This document shows, piece after piece, positions 35,600-44,641 of a stretch of DNA of 64,000 bases (position 1 is its first letter; every line of letters begins with the position of its first letter). The notes beneath the pieces were generated by a model. The model did not search any database. It was not told the origin of the DNA and saw nothing but the letters and a program-made list of their open reading frames with translations. The translations under genes and the position numbers were made by a program. Source of the stretch: Azospira oryzae. Its GTDB lineage: Bacteria; Pseudomonadota; Gammaproteobacteria; Burkholderiales; Rhodocyclaceae. The stretch covers positions 186,001 to 250,000 of the forward strand of contig NZ_SHKM01000003.1 in assembly GCF_004217225.1 (NCBI RefSeq). The letters run 5' to 3'.

Positions 35600-37345
35600 A
35601 TGAGCCAACTGGTTGAAGTGAAAGTCCCGGATATCGGCGACTTCAAGGACGTGCCCGTCATTGAAGTGTTCGTCAAGGTCGGCGACACGGTGAAGGTGGA
35701 AGACCCCCTGGTCTCCCTGGAGTCGGACAAGGCCACCATGGACGTACCCTCGTCGGCCGCCGGCGTGGTCAAGGAAATCAAGGTCAAGCTGGGCGACAAG
35801 GTGGCCGAAGGCACGGTGATCGTGGTGGTGGAAGCAGGTGCCAGCGCCGCTGCCCCGGCGCCCCAGCCCGCCGCCCCGGCGGCAAAGCCCGCTCCTGCAG
35901 CAGCTCCGGCCCCCGTGGCTGGAAGCCACAGCGGCGGTGCTGACGTCGAATGCGACATGCTGGTGCTGGGCGCCGGCCCCGGCGGCTATTCCGCCGCCTT
36001 CCGCTCCGCCGACCTGGGTCTCAAGACCGTGCTGGTGGAACGCTACCCGACCCTGGGCGGCGTCTGCCTCAACGTCGGCTGCATTCCCTCCAAGGCCCTG
36101 CTGCATGTAGCCGCGGTACTGGAAGAAGCCCAGCACCTGGCCGACTGCGGCGTCACCTTCGCCGCCCCCCAGGTGGATGTGGACAAGCTGCGGGCCCACA
36201 AGGAAAAGGTGGTCGGCAAGCTCACCGGCGGTCTCGCCGGCATGGCCAAGGGCCGCAAGGTGCAGCACGTGCAGGGCGTGGGCCAGTTCATCGACCCGCA
36301 CCACATCGAAGTCACAGCGGCCGACGGCAAGAAGCAGGTGGTGAAGTTCAAGAACGCCATCATCGCCGCCGGCTCCCAGCCCGTGGCCCTGCCCTTCATG
36401 CCCGAGGACGATCCCCGGGTCATCGACTCCACCGGCGCCCTGGAACTGCGCTCGGTGCCGAAGAAGATGCTGGTCATCGGCGGCGGCATCATCGGCCTGG
36501 AAATGGCCACGGTGTACAGCGCCCTGGGCGCCCGCATCACCGTGGTGGAACTGGGCCCGGGCCTGATGCCCGGCGCCGACCGGGATCTGGTCAAGGTCTG
36601 GGAGAAGAAGAACGCCCAGCGCTTCGACCGCATCCTGCTGGCCACCGGCGTCACCGCCGCCGAAGCCAAGGCCGAAGGTATCGAGGTCACCTACTCCACC
36701 GGCGAGAAGGAGGCCTTCGACCTGGTGCTGGTGGCTGTCGGCCGTACTCCCAACGGCAAGAAGATCGCCGCCGACAAGGCCGGCGTCGCCGTCACCGACC
36801 GGGGCTTCATCAATGTGGATGCCCAGATGCGCACCAACGTGCCCCACATCTTTGCCATCGGCGACATCGTCGGCCAGCCCATGCTGGCCCACAAGGCGGT
36901 GCATGAAGCCCACGTCGCCGCCGAAGTCGCCGCCGGCGAGAAGGCTGCCTTCGACGCCCTGCAGATTCCCAGCGTGGCCTACACCCATCCGGAAATCGCC
37001 TGGGCCGGCAAGACCGAAGACCAGCTCAAGAACGATGGCATAAAGTTTGAAAAAGCCGTGTTCCCCTGGGCGGCCAGCGGCCGGGCCATCGCCAACGGCG
37101 CCGAGGAAGGCTTCACCAAGCTCTTGTTCGACGCCGAAAGCCATCGCCTGCTGGGCGGCGGCATCGTCGGCATGAACGCCGGCGACCTCATCGGCGAAGT
37201 CTGCCTGGCCGTGGAAATGGGCTGCGATGCAGTGGATATCGGCAAGACCATCCACCCCCATCCGACCCTCTGCGAATCCATCGGCATGGCGGCGGAAGTG
37301 GCCCACGGCAGCTGCACCGACCTGCCGCCGATTAAAAAGAAATAA
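35600..37345 (+). CDS. lpdA: Dihydrolipoamide dehydrogenase with N-terminal lipoyl domain
   Basis: Reoxidises dihydrolipoamide in the pyruvate dehydrogenase complex with NAD. The 581-residue protein is longer than the usual 475 because of a fused lipoyl domain (1-78, Lys44 in ESDKATMD) and Ala/Pro linker (80-112). The flavoprotein part has FAD-binding LVLGAGPGGYSAA, the redox disulfide GGVCLNVGCIPSK (Cys156, Cys161), a second Rossmann motif VIGGGIIGLEMATVYSALG, and HPHPTLCESIGMAAE at the C-terminus with the catalytic His-Glu. The lipoyl segment is almost identical to those of aceF. A terminator follows the stop. Confidence 0.98.
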   Translation: MSQLVEVKVPDIGDFKDVPVIEVFVKVGDTVKVEDPLVSLESDKATMDVPSSAAGVVKEIKVKLGDKVAEGTVIVVVEAGASAAAPAPQPAAPAAKPAPAAAPAPVAGSHSGGADVECDMLVLGAGPGGYSAAFRSADLGLKTVLVERYPTLGGVCLNVGCIPSKALLHVAAVLEEAQHLADCGVTFAAPQVDVDKLRAHKEKVVGKLTGGLAGMAKGRKVQHVQGVGQFIDPHHIEVTAADGKKQVVKFKNAIIAAGSQPVALPFMPEDDPRVIDSTGALELRSVPKKMLVIGGGIIGLEMATVYSALGARITVVELGPGLMPGADRDLVKVWEKKNAQRFDRILLATGVTAAEAKAEGIEVTYSTGEKEAFDLVLVAVGRTPNGKKIAADKAGVAVTDRGFINVDAQMRTNVPHIFAIGDIVGQPMLAHKAVHEAHVAAEVAAGEKAAFDALQIPSVAYTHPEIAWAGKTEDQLKNDGIKFEKAVFPWAASGRAIANGAEEGFTKLLFDAESHRLLGGGIVGMNAGDLIGEVCLAVEMGCDAVDIGKTIHPHPTLCESIGMAAEVAHGSCTDLPPIKKK

Positions 37346-37381
37346 GCCGGCCGCCACCTGCCGGCAAGCACCACCCCGCAA

Positions 37382-37406
37382 GGCCGCCCACCCCGGGCGG
37401 CCTTTT
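37382..37406 (+). terminator. Terminator of the aceE-aceF-lpd operon
   Basis: GGCCGCCC, loop ACCCC, GGGCGGCC, then TTTT, 36 bases after the lpd stop. A 12-bp palindrome TTTTGCGCAAAA follows at 37410-37421. Confidence 0.85.
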
Positions 37407-37505
37407 ACTTTTTGCGCAAAACCGGGGGGAACCCCGAGACTCCTTAATTTTCAAAGAAAAAAGGAATAGACTCCTCCCCTTATTGCACCTGCGTGACAGA
37501 CCATC

Positions 37506-39194
37506 ATGCTTAACTGGATCACTTCCCGCCTGAAGAATTCTGGCAGCGATCACCCCCTGGGCAGCGACAAGGGGATTGACGCCTATCTGGCCCAGATTCC
37601 GCGGGTCAATCCGCAAACCACCCTGCAGGATGTGGATCAGTGGCTGGAACACCCGGAACAGCTTTCCGCCGACATGCCGCCGGAAAGTGTCGCCCGGGCA
37701 GTGGAACGCCTGGACGAGAACATCCAGCCGGCCCTGGCTGAAGCCTGGATCAATTATTTCAACGACAACCGCCAGGACTACCTGGCCGATCGCCTGCTGA
37801 AAACCCTGGAGCACCACTACCGGAGCGCCTACCAGGCCTATCGCCACGTGCTCGAAGCTCTGGCCCAGCAGGCAATCCAGTCGGGCAAGGAGCCCGATCG
37901 CACCCGTCTCACCAAGTTGGCGGTACGCACCATGCAGGCCCTGGTGTGGGGCAAGAAGATCGCCCAGTTCAACTATGTGGGACCGGATGCCCTGTGGTGG
38001 AGGACCTGCCACGAAGTCCTGTTCCTGGCCCGTAACCTGGGGCTGTTGCACGGCAAGGTCAGTGCCTACCCGGACCTGCCGGAAACCACCAGCGTCTGGC
38101 GTGAATACCTGGTCGGAGTCCTGTTCGAGTCCGTGCCCCTGTCCAACCTGACACCGCCCCAGATGGAAGCGCTGGACCGCACCATCCGCAAGGTGGAATC
38201 CCACTGCCTGTTCATCGACAGCTTTACCTCCCAGACGCCTTTCCGCATCAATCTGGAAGCCACCGACGGCCCCAGCCGTTGCAGCCCCGGCCAAGAAATG
38301 GGTCCTTCCTGGCGCTATTTCGGCCCCGGCCCGGCCCAGGCACAACTCATCAAGCTGCGCGCCACTCTGCAAACCAGCGGCAAGCTGCCGGATTGGCTGG
38401 ACAACTGCCAGTGCGACACCCGCACGGCCATGGATCTCCTCCATCTGCTGATCCAGCATTGGTCCCTCACCCCACCGACGCGCCAGCAGGAACGTACGCC
38501 CCTGGCGGCCAATCTGCTGGTGGTGGCCGGCCTCTCCATGGCCCGGCGCGCCATCGCCGCCGCCGAATTCGCCCGCTCCGGCCGCACCCTGGACTACAAG
38601 GGCCACGTCCGCATCCTGGACCTGCATCGGGTCGAGGGTGGTGCCCGTCCCGAGGAAGAAAAGCAGGCGCCGCCCAAGACCCCCCTGGAAGTGCTCCAGG
38701 CCCTGGAAAGCACGGGCATCCAGCAGATCACCGACACCTGGGAAGGCCTGGACCTGAGCGCCGCCGGCCTGGGCGCGCGCCTGCCCTTCCGCCGCCCCTG
38801 GCACAGCATCGGCGCCCTGGTGGGGTACCGCCTCGAACATGAGATCGACTGGCGGGTCGGCATCATCCGCCGCCTCGGCCGCAGCCACGGCAAGCCCAAT
38901 GCCGGCCTGACCGTCTTCCCCGGCATCCCGGCCTGCGCCCAGGTGCAGCTGGCAGACAAGAATGCCGATTGCCCCTGGAACGAGCAGATTCCCGAAGCCA
39001 TGGGCCTGGGCCTGCTCGATGCCATCCTCATCTCCCGGGAGGAACGCCTGCTGGCCGTACCGCCGGACACCTACACCCCGGACCGCCGGGCCGACCTCAT
39101 CATCGGCGGCAAGCGCCAGCCCATCCGCCTGGCCGGCATCCAGGAGAGCGGCCCCGACTACCAGCTCATCCTCTACCGGGAAAATGAGGCCTGA
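37506..39194 (+). CDS. Unknown protein with a PilZ-like C-terminal segment
   Basis: 562 residues, no signal peptide or membrane helix. The N-terminal two-thirds is helical with many charged residues and no motif I recognise. Around 415-480 there is [13 protein letters not shown], then a spacer and [12 protein letters not shown], then AGLTVF; the D-x-S-x-x-G core and following W/VG...GLTVF strands resemble a PilZ barrel, but the Arg motif that binds c-di-GMP is not clear. Two copies of AGACTCCT (37437 and 37468) lie upstream. It is followed after 62 bases by rpiA, which has its own -10 element. PilZ-type c-di-GMP binding is a guess, and two c-di-GMP enzymes are encoded nearby. Confidence 0.8.
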   Translation: MLNWITSRLKNSGSDHPLGSDKGIDAYLAQIPRVNPQTTLQDVDQWLEHPEQLSADMPPESVARAVERLDENIQPALAEAWINYFNDNRQDYLADRLLKTLEHHYRSAYQAYRHVLEALAQQAIQSGKEPDRTRLTKLAVRTMQALVWGKKIAQFNYVGPDALWWRTCHEVLFLARNLGLLHGKVSAYPDLPETTSVWREYLVGVLFESVPLSNLTPPQMEALDRTIRKVESHCLFIDSFTSQTPFRINLEATDGPSRCSPGQEMGPSWRYFGPGPAQAQLIKLRATLQTSGKLPDWLDNCQCDTRTAMDLLHLLIQHWSLTPPTRQQERTPLAANLLVVAGLSMARRAIAAAEFARSGRTLDYKGHVRILDLHRVEGGARPEEEKQAPPKTPLEVLQALESTGIQQITDTWEGLDLSAAGLGARLPFRRPWHSIGALVGYRLEHEIDWRVGIIRRLGRSHGKPNAGLTVFPGIPACAQVQLADKNADCPWNEQIPEAMGLGLLDAILISREERLLAVPPDTYTPDRRADLIIGGKRQPIRLAGIQESGPDYQLILYRENEA

Positions 39195-39219
39195 GTCCGC
39201 CGGCGGCCAATCCCTCCGG

Positions 39220-39225
39220 TAAAAT
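39220..39225 (+). promoter_or_regulatory. Putative rpiA -10 element
   Basis: TAAAAT in GGTAAAATAGGG, 31 bases before the rpiA start codon. No clear -35 hexamer. Confidence 0.45.
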
Positions 39226-39256
39226 AGGGCTTTTCCAGCCCCCACCGGATTCCCCC

Positions 39257-39928
39257 ATGACCCAGGACGAACTCAAGCAGGCAGTGGCCCGTGCCGCTGC
39301 CGATTACGTGGCCAGCCGCGTCGCCGAAGATGCCATCATCGGCGTCGGCACCGGCTCCACCGCCAACTGTTTCATCGACGCCCTGGCCGCCATGAAGGGC
39401 CGCTTCCGCGGCGCCGTGGCCAGCTCCGAAGCCACGGCCGCCCGCCTCAAGGGCCACGGCATCCCGGTGCTGGACCTCAACGACGTCAGTACCATGCCCG
39501 TGTATGTGGATGGTGCCGACGAGGTGACGCCCAAGCTGCACATGATCAAGGGCGGCGGCGGCGCCCTGACCCGGGAGAAGATCGTGGCCGCCGTGGCCGA
39601 GACCTTCATCTGCATCGCCGACGGCTCCAAGCTGGTCCAGGCCCTGGGCAAGTTCCCCCTGCCGGTGGAAGTGATCCCCATGGCCCGGGCCCAGGTGGCG
39701 CGGGAGCTGGCCAAGCTGGGAGGCACGCCGAAGCTGCGCGAGGGCTTCCTTACCGACAACGGCAACATCATTCTCGATGTACACGGCCTCTCCATCGCCG
39801 ATCCGGTGGATCTGGAAAGCCGCATCAACCAGGTCGTCGGCGTTGTGACCAACGGCCTCTTCGCCCGCCGCGGTGCCGACATCCTGCTGCTGGGCACCCC
39901 GGAAGGGGTCAAGACACTTAGCGCTTGA
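39257..39928 (+). CDS. rpiA: Ribose-5-phosphate isomerase A
   Basis: Interconverts ribose-5-phosphate and ribulose-5-phosphate, linking the pentose-phosphate pathway with phosphoribulokinase. The 223-residue protein has [53 protein letters not shown] (catalytic Asp and Lys region) and [15 protein letters not shown], all standard for RpiA. The length is typical. It stands alone between the unknown 37506 gene and phoU. Confidence 0.98.
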   Translation: MTQDELKQAVARAAADYVASRVAEDAIIGVGTGSTANCFIDALAAMKGRFRGAVASSEATAARLKGHGIPVLDLNDVSTMPVYVDGADEVTPKLHMIKGGGGALTREKIVAAVAETFICIADGSKLVQALGKFPLPVEVIPMARAQVARELAKLGGTPKLREGFLTDNGNIILDVHGLSIADPVDLESRINQVVGVVTNGLFARRGADILLLGTPEGVKTLSA

Positions 39929-40010
39929 CCGGAACGGCGGGGGCGCTGAAACTTCCCTGTCACATTAGCCTGCTAACGTTGCCGGTTCTGACCCCAACAG
40001 GACCGCGACC

Positions 40011-40721
40011 ATGGAAGCCATGAGCGAACATACCTACAAGCAATTCGATATCGAGCTGGAAAGCCTGCGCACCCGTGTGCTGCAGATGGGCGGACTGGTC
40101 GAGCAACAGGTGAAGAAGGCCATGCAGGGCCTCTACGCTGCAGATACCAGCCTGCTCGAAGCGGTGGTCCGGGAGGATGCCCGGGTGAACCAGCTGGAAA
40201 TCGAACTGGACGAAGCCTGCAACCAGGTCATCGCCAAGCGCCAGCCCACCGCCATCGACCTGCGCATGATCACCACCGTGATCAAGGCCATTTCCGATCT
40301 GGAGCGCATCGGCGACAAGGCCCACAAGATCGGCCGCCTGGGCCTGGCCCTTAACGCTCAGCACACCTCCTTCACCCCGGACGTGGAACTGCGGCACATG
40401 GCCGACCTGTCCCTGGAGATGCTGCACACGGCCCTGGACGCCTTTGCCCGCCTCAACGTCACGGCCGCCGCCGAAGTGGTGCACCAGGACGAGGCGGTGA
40501 ACGTGGAATACAGCTCCGTGGTGCGCCAGCTCATCACCTACATGATGGAAGACCCCCGCACCATCTCCCGCTCCCTGGACATCATGTCCATCGCCAAGGC
40601 CATCGAGCGGGTCGGCGACCACGCCAAGAACATCGCCGAATACGTGATCTACATGGTCAAGGGCCTCAACGTGCGCCACGCCACCCTGGAAGAAATCGAC
40701 CGGGAAATCGCCAACAGCTGA
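40011..40721 (+). CDS. phoU: Phosphate-transport/PhoR-control protein PhoU
   Basis: Negative regulator of the Pho regulon that couples the Pst transporter to PhoR. The 236-residue all-helical protein has two PhoU repeats with the metal-binding signatures ISDLERIGDKAHKIGRLGL and IAKAIERVGDHAKNIAEYVI. The ATG at 40011 is preferred over 40020 because CAGGA lies eight bases upstream of it. No pst or phoBR genes are adjacent in this window, so the gene is separated from its usual operon. A terminator follows. Confidence 0.97.
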   Translation: MEAMSEHTYKQFDIELESLRTRVLQMGGLVEQQVKKAMQGLYAADTSLLEAVVREDARVNQLEIELDEACNQVIAKRQPTAIDLRMITTVIKAISDLERIGDKAHKIGRLGLALNAQHTSFTPDVELRHMADLSLEMLHTALDAFARLNVTAAAEVVHQDEAVNVEYSSVVRQLITYMMEDPRTISRSLDIMSIAKAIERVGDHAKNIAEYVIYMVKGLNVRHATLEEIDREIANS

Positions 40722-40761
40722 ACCGCCCCCCTGCTGGATTCAGTCTCCAGCTGACTGGCAC

Positions 40762-40784
40762 AAGCCGCCTGCGGGCGGCTTTTT
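40762..40784 (+). terminator. Terminator after phoU
   Basis: AAGCCGCC, loop TGCG, GGCGGCTT followed by a T-run, 41 bases after the phoU stop. Confidence 0.85.
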
Positions 40785-40838
40785 CTTTGCCGAACCAAAC
40801 TGGGTTATGCTCTTGTAATAAACAAACAGGGAGCGACG

Positions 40839-41270
40839 ATGAAGCGGAAAGGACGATGGGCGACGGGACTGATACTGGCGGCTGTGCAACTGGCGGCCCA
40901 GGCAGGCGGTATGTACCGCTGCGGCAACACCTTCAGCGACAAGCCCTGCCCGGATGGGCGGGAACTGAAACACTACGCCAGCGGCACCATCCATCAGGAT
41001 GGCGGCGGCCCCAAGGAACTGGGCGCCCAGCTTTGCCGCGACCGCTTCGTCGAACACTTCCGCATTGAAAACCCGGAAAGTGTACGCATCCACCAAGTCA
41101 GCGGCGGCCAGTCCGACATCATCGCCTACGGGGCAAGCCGGCAGACCACAGCCCGTACCTTCCAGGTGGAGGTGATGGTGCGCAATGCCTATGGCGTCTT
41201 CTTGGGCCCTGAAATCTACCGCTGCCATACCACTGACGATGGGCGGCGCCTGCTGCGCTACGCCCGCTAA
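40839..41270 (+). CDS. Small secreted protein with an N-terminal DUF4124-like motif
   Basis: 143 residues with a likely signal peptide (1-23, KRKGRWATGLILAAVQLAAQAGG), followed by MYRCGNTFSDKPCPDG, a Y-x-C...D-x-P-C-P pattern seen in DUF4124-type periplasmic proteins. Four cysteines in the mature part (in YRCGN, KPCPD, LCRD, YRCHT) could form two disulfides. GGGAGCG precedes the start and TATGCT at 40806 may be its -10. Terminators bracket it on both sides, so it is a single-gene unit. Function unknown. Confidence 0.75.
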   Translation: MKRKGRWATGLILAAVQLAAQAGGMYRCGNTFSDKPCPDGRELKHYASGTIHQDGGGPKELGAQLCRDRFVEHFRIENPESVRIHQVSGGQSDIIAYGASRQTTARTFQVEVMVRNAYGVFLGPEIYRCHTTDDGRRLLRYAR

Positions 41271-41309
41271 AGCTCGGCCTCGGCAGATCGCAACCGATCA
41301 GAGACAAAA

Positions 41310-41332
41310 AAACCGCGGGGATTCCGCGGTTT
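41310..41332. terminator. Bidirectional terminator between convergent genes
   Basis: AAACCGCGG, loop GGATT, CCGCGGTTT, with A/T-rich flanks, between the secreted-protein gene and yggX. Confidence 0.85.
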
Positions 41333-41353
41333 ATTTTCCTGCAGCCCTTGGTT

Positions 41354-41626
41354 TCAGGACTGGGGCGGCACAAAGCCCTGCACCTGTTCGGCGCCTTCGC
41401 CGAAGAAGTGCTTTTCCAGCTGCTCGGCCAGGTATTGGCGATGGCGCTGGTCGGCCAGGTTGAGACGGTTCTCGTTGATGATCATGGTCTGCAGGCGAAT
41501 CCACTGCTGCCAGGCTTCCTTGGAGACGTTCTCGAAAATGCGTTTGCCCAGTTCGCCCGGGTAGGGGGCGAAATCCAGGCCTTCGGCCTCCCGGCCCAGC
41601 TTGATGCAGTTGACGGTTCTTGCCAT
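41354..41626 (-). CDS. yggX: Fe(II)-trafficking protein YggX
   Basis: Small protein that protects iron-sulfur proteins from oxidative damage. The 90-residue sequence [19 protein letters not shown] with conserved Cys7, then [36 protein letters not shown] and EKHFFGEG is typical and full length. TTCTGGAGGAAG directly before the ATG fixes the start. It has its own TATAAT and lies 99 bases downstream of argA. Confidence 0.97.
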   Translation of the reverse strand: MARTVNCIKLGREAEGLDFAPYPGELGKRIFENVSKEAWQQWIRLQTMIINENRLNLADQRHRQYLAEQLEKHFFGEGAEQVQGFVPPQS

Positions 41627-41656
41627 GGTGCTTCCTCCAGAAATTGGTTGGGGATG

Positions 41657-41662
41657 ATTATA
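41657..41662 (-). promoter_or_regulatory. Putative yggX -10 element (TATAAT)
   Basis: A perfect TATAAT on the minus strand in GATATAATCATC, start point near 41650, about 24 bases before the yggX start codon. Confidence 0.5.
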
Positions 41663-41725
41663 TCGCGAGGCCGCCGCCGTACCGCCAAAGCCCCCAGTCA
41701 CTGTGGGGCCATGGGGCGCGAGGCC

Positions 41726-43072
41726 CTACTTGCCCAGACTCTTCATCAGCACCTTGGAGCGGCGCTGCAGGTTGTACATGTGGCGCTTTTCTTCCGGCAG
41801 CTCGTCCACCGAGGCCAGGGCAAAGCCCCGTTCGATGAACCAGTGGGTGGTGCGGGTGGTGAGCACGAACAGCCGCTTCACCCCGGCCGCCTTGGCCTTG
41901 ACCTCGATGTGCTGCATCAGGCGTTCGCCGTAGCCCCAGCGGCGATGTTCCGGCGAGACTGCCAGGCAGGCCAGCTCCGCCGTCTTTGCCTTCTGCCCGT
42001 CTTCCGCGTAGGGGTAGAGGGCGGCGCAGCCGACGATGACGCCATCGTGCTCCACCACCGAGAAGCGGCCGATTTCCCGCTCCAGCAGCTCCCGGGGCCG
42101 GTGCACCAGGGTGCCGTCCTCTTCCAGGGGGGCGATCAGGCCCACCAGGCCGCCGATGTCGTCGGGCTTGGCGTCCCGCAGGGTATCCAGCGGGTCCCGG
42201 GTGACCACGGTACCGACGCCGTCGTGGGTGAACAGCTCGTGCAGGACGGCGCCGTCCAGTTCGTAACCGATGATATGCACCCGACCCACGCCCCGCCGGC
42301 TGGCGCGCACGGCACAGGGCAGATAGCGCTTCAGGTCCGGCGACAGCCATTCGCCGACTCGGGCCAGCTGTTCCGCCGCATCGGCGGTCAGCTCGTCCAG
42401 CAGGTTGCCCTCCGCATCGGTGGCGCCCTGGCTGTCGGTGAGGAAAATCAGCTTGTCCGCCCCCAGGGCCTTGGCCGCCTCCTCCGCCACTTCCTCCATG
42501 GAAAGGTTGAAGATCTCGCCGGTGGGACTGGCCCCCAGGTTGGAAAGCAGGACGATGTTGCCCAGGCCCAACTGGGCCTTCAGGCCTTCCGCGTCGATCT
42601 TGCGCACGGCGCCGGTGTATTGCAGGTCCACCCCGTCCAGCACCCCCATGGGGCGGGCGGTGATGAAGTTGCCGCCCACCACCCGGATGGTGTTGCCGGC
42701 CATGGGCGTGTTGGGTAGTCCCTGGGAAAGGAGGGCCTCCACTTCCAGGTACACGCTGCCGACGGCATCGATGACGCAGTCCAGGGTATCCGCATCGGTG
42801 ATGCGCTGGCCGGCGTGGAAGCGGCTTTCCAGGCCTTTCTCCCGCAGCTCTTCCTCGATCTGGGGGCGGGAGCCATGCACTAGCACCAGACGCACCCCCA
42901 GGTTGGCCAGCAGGCTGACGTCGTAGGCGAAGGTGCGGGCCAGGGGGCCGGAGATGGACTTGCCGCCGAAGGCGACGACGAAGGTCTTGCCGCGGAAGGC
43001 ATTGACGTAGGGCGCGACGGAACGGAACCAGGCGACGAACTGGGCGGCGTTGGGCAGGGCGTTATCGGTCAT
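41726..43072 (-). CDS. argA: N-acetylglutamate synthase (classical ArgA)
   Basis: First step of arginine synthesis: acetyl-CoA plus glutamate. The 448-residue protein has an amino-acid-kinase-like regulatory domain (about 1-290: VVAFGGKSISG, LVLVHGSRPQIEEEL, TGAVRKID) that usually binds arginine for feedback control, and a C-terminal GNAT domain (about 300-448: LACLAVSPEHRRWGYGERLM, TTHWFIERGFALAS). The length and fold order match classical ArgA, not the short GNAT form. It is third in the leftward rsmE-pap-argA run. Confidence 0.97.
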   Translation of the reverse strand: MTDNALPNAAQFVAWFRSVAPYVNAFRGKTFVVAFGGKSISGPLARTFAYDVSLLANLGVRLVLVHGSRPQIEEELREKGLESRFHAGQRITDADTLDCVIDAVGSVYLEVEALLSQGLPNTPMAGNTIRVVGGNFITARPMGVLDGVDLQYTGAVRKIDAEGLKAQLGLGNIVLLSNLGASPTGEIFNLSMEEVAEEAAKALGADKLIFLTDSQGATDAEGNLLDELTADAAEQLARVGEWLSPDLKRYLPCAVRASRRGVGRVHIIGYELDGAVLHELFTHDGVGTVVTRDPLDTLRDAKPDDIGGLVGLIAPLEEDGTLVHRPRELLEREIGRFSVVEHDGVIVGCAALYPYAEDGQKAKTAELACLAVSPEHRRWGYGERLMQHIEVKAKAAGVKRLFVLTTRTTHWFIERGFALASVDELPEEKRHMYNLQRRSKVLMKSLGK

Positions 43073-43129
43073 GGGCGGGCTGTTCTGAGGGCAAGCGCAC
43101 GATGGGCAAGGGGAGACTTTACGACAGTC

Positions 43130-44638
43130 TCATTTCTTTTTCCCGCTCTTGGCAGGGTCTTTTTTCAACGACCTTTCCAGATGCTCGCACAGCGTACGCA
43201 AGAGATGGATGCGGGCGTAGTTCTTGTCGTTGGCCGGCACCAGGGTCCAGGGGGCGATTTCGGTGCTGGTGCGGTCCACCATGTCGCACACCGCCTGCTC
43301 GTAGTCGTCCCACTTTTCCCGGTTGCGCCAGTCTTCGTCGGTGATCTTGAAGCGCTTGAAGCGGGTGTCCTCCCGCTCCTTGAAGCGGCGGTACTGCTCG
43401 TCCTTGCTGATGGCCAGCCAGAACTTGGCGACCACGGCGCCGTCCCGCACCAGCTGGTCCTCGAAGTCGTTGATCTCGGCGTAGGCCCGCATCCAGTCGG
43501 CCTCGCCGCAAAAGCCCTCGACCCGCTCCACCAGCACCCGGCCGTACCAGGAACGGTCGAAGATGGTGACCCGGCCGTGGCGCGGCACCTGGCGCCAGAA
43601 GCGCCACAGGTAGGGCTGGGCCCGCTCTTCCTCGGTGGGGGCGGCGATGGGCACGATGCGGTACTGGCGGGCATCCAGGGCACTGGTGATGCGGCGGATG
43701 GTGCCGCCCTTGCCGGCGGCGTCGTTGCCCTCGAAGACGGCGATGAGGGAACGGCCCTGGAAGCGCTCGTCCCGGCACAGGGCGTTGAGCCGGCCCTGCC
43801 ACTCGGCCAGCTCGCTTTCGTACTTCTTCTTGGCCAGGGCCTTGGACATGTCCAGGGCGGTGAGCAGGTTCTCCCCGGGCACCGGCCGCTGGAAGGGGGC
43901 GGCGGCGATGCGCAGGTTGCTGTCCGGCCGGGCCAGGCGGCGGCGCATGGCATCCAGCACGATGCGGCCCACGGCCAGGGAACGGTAGCGCTCGTCGAAG
44001 CCGTCCACCACCACCCAGGGGGCATTGCCGGTGCTGCTGTGGCGCAGGGCGTGTTCGGAGACTTCCCGGTATTCGTCGTAATGCTCGTAGCGCCACCAGT
44101 CCTGCTCGCTCACCCGCCAGCTCTGCTTGGGGTCCTTGGAGAGGGCCTTGAGACGCTTTTTCTGGTCGTTCTTGGAAAGGTGGAACCAGAACTTGATGAG
44201 CAGGGCACCTTCGTCGGTGAGCATCTTCTCGAAGCGGACGATCTCCTCCAGGCGCTGGTCCAGCTCGGAAGTCTTGAAAGTGCCGTTCACCCGGCCCTGG
44301 ATGGGATCGGTGTACCAGTTGCCGAACATGATGCCGACCCGGCCCTTGGGCGGCAGGGAACGCCAGAAGCGCCACATGGGCGGCCGCTCCCGCTCCTCGT
44401 CGGAGGGAGGCGGGAAGGCGTGGGTGTCGATGTGGCGCGGGTCCATCCAGGAGTTGAGCAGATTCACCGTCTCGCCCTTGCCGGCCCCGTCCACGCCGTT
44501 CACCAGGATGATCACCGGGAAGCGCTTGGCCTGCAGCACGTCGTACTGGGCATCCAGCAGGTCTGCCCGCAGCTGGGGCACCTGGGCGTCGAAATCCTTC
44601 TTGTCGACCCGGTGTTCCAGTTCCGCCGATTCAAACAT
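43130..44638 (-). CDS. pap: Polyphosphate:AMP phosphotransferase (two-domain PPK2 class II)
   Basis: Uses polyphosphate to phosphorylate AMP to ADP. The 502-residue protein consists of two tandem PPK2 domains. Walker A motifs are GVDGAGKGE (48-56) and GNDAAGKGG (304-312). The second domain keeps FDRSWYGRVLVERVEGF; the first has FGNWYTDPIQGRVNG, so its Asp and Arg are lost and it looks less likely to be catalytic. Substrate specificity is inferred from the two-domain architecture. It follows rsmE by three bases and precedes argA by 57; the stop overlaps a GAGACT/AGTCTC hairpin. Confidence 0.92.
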   Translation of the reverse strand: MFESAELEHRVDKKDFDAQVPQLRADLLDAQYDVLQAKRFPVIILVNGVDGAGKGETVNLLNSWMDPRHIDTHAFPPPSDEERERPPMWRFWRSLPPKGRVGIMFGNWYTDPIQGRVNGTFKTSELDQRLEEIVRFEKMLTDEGALLIKFWFHLSKNDQKKRLKALSKDPKQSWRVSEQDWWRYEHYDEYREVSEHALRHSSTGNAPWVVVDGFDERYRSLAVGRIVLDAMRRRLARPDSNLRIAAAPFQRPVPGENLLTALDMSKALAKKKYESELAEWQGRLNALCRDERFQGRSLIAVFEGNDAAGKGGTIRRITSALDARQYRIVPIAAPTEEERAQPYLWRFWRQVPRHGRVTIFDRSWYGRVLVERVEGFCGEADWMRAYAEINDFEDQLVRDGAVVAKFWLAISKDEQYRRFKEREDTRFKRFKITDEDWRNREKWDDYEQAVCDMVDRTSTEIAPWTLVPANDKNYARIHLLRTLCEHLERSLKKDPAKSGKKK

Positions 44639-44641
44639 GAC

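Noticed and set aside
33896-37381. A 1161-codon open frame antisense to aceF and lpd
   Set aside because: Shadow of genes with unambiguous catalytic motifs; composition is typical of antisense readings.
37437-37475. AGACTCCT direct repeats as an operator upstream of the 562-residue protein
   Set aside because: Only two 8-base copies 31 bases apart in an A/T-rich spacer; too weak to claim without comparison.
39957-39980. Pho box upstream of phoU
   Set aside because: CTGTCAC is present once, but the second half-site at 11-base spacing is not; a single heptamer is not sufficient.
43113-43131. GAGACT/AGTCTC hairpin as a terminator after pap
   Set aside because: It overlaps the pap stop and is not followed by a U-run on the minus strand; argA follows closely.
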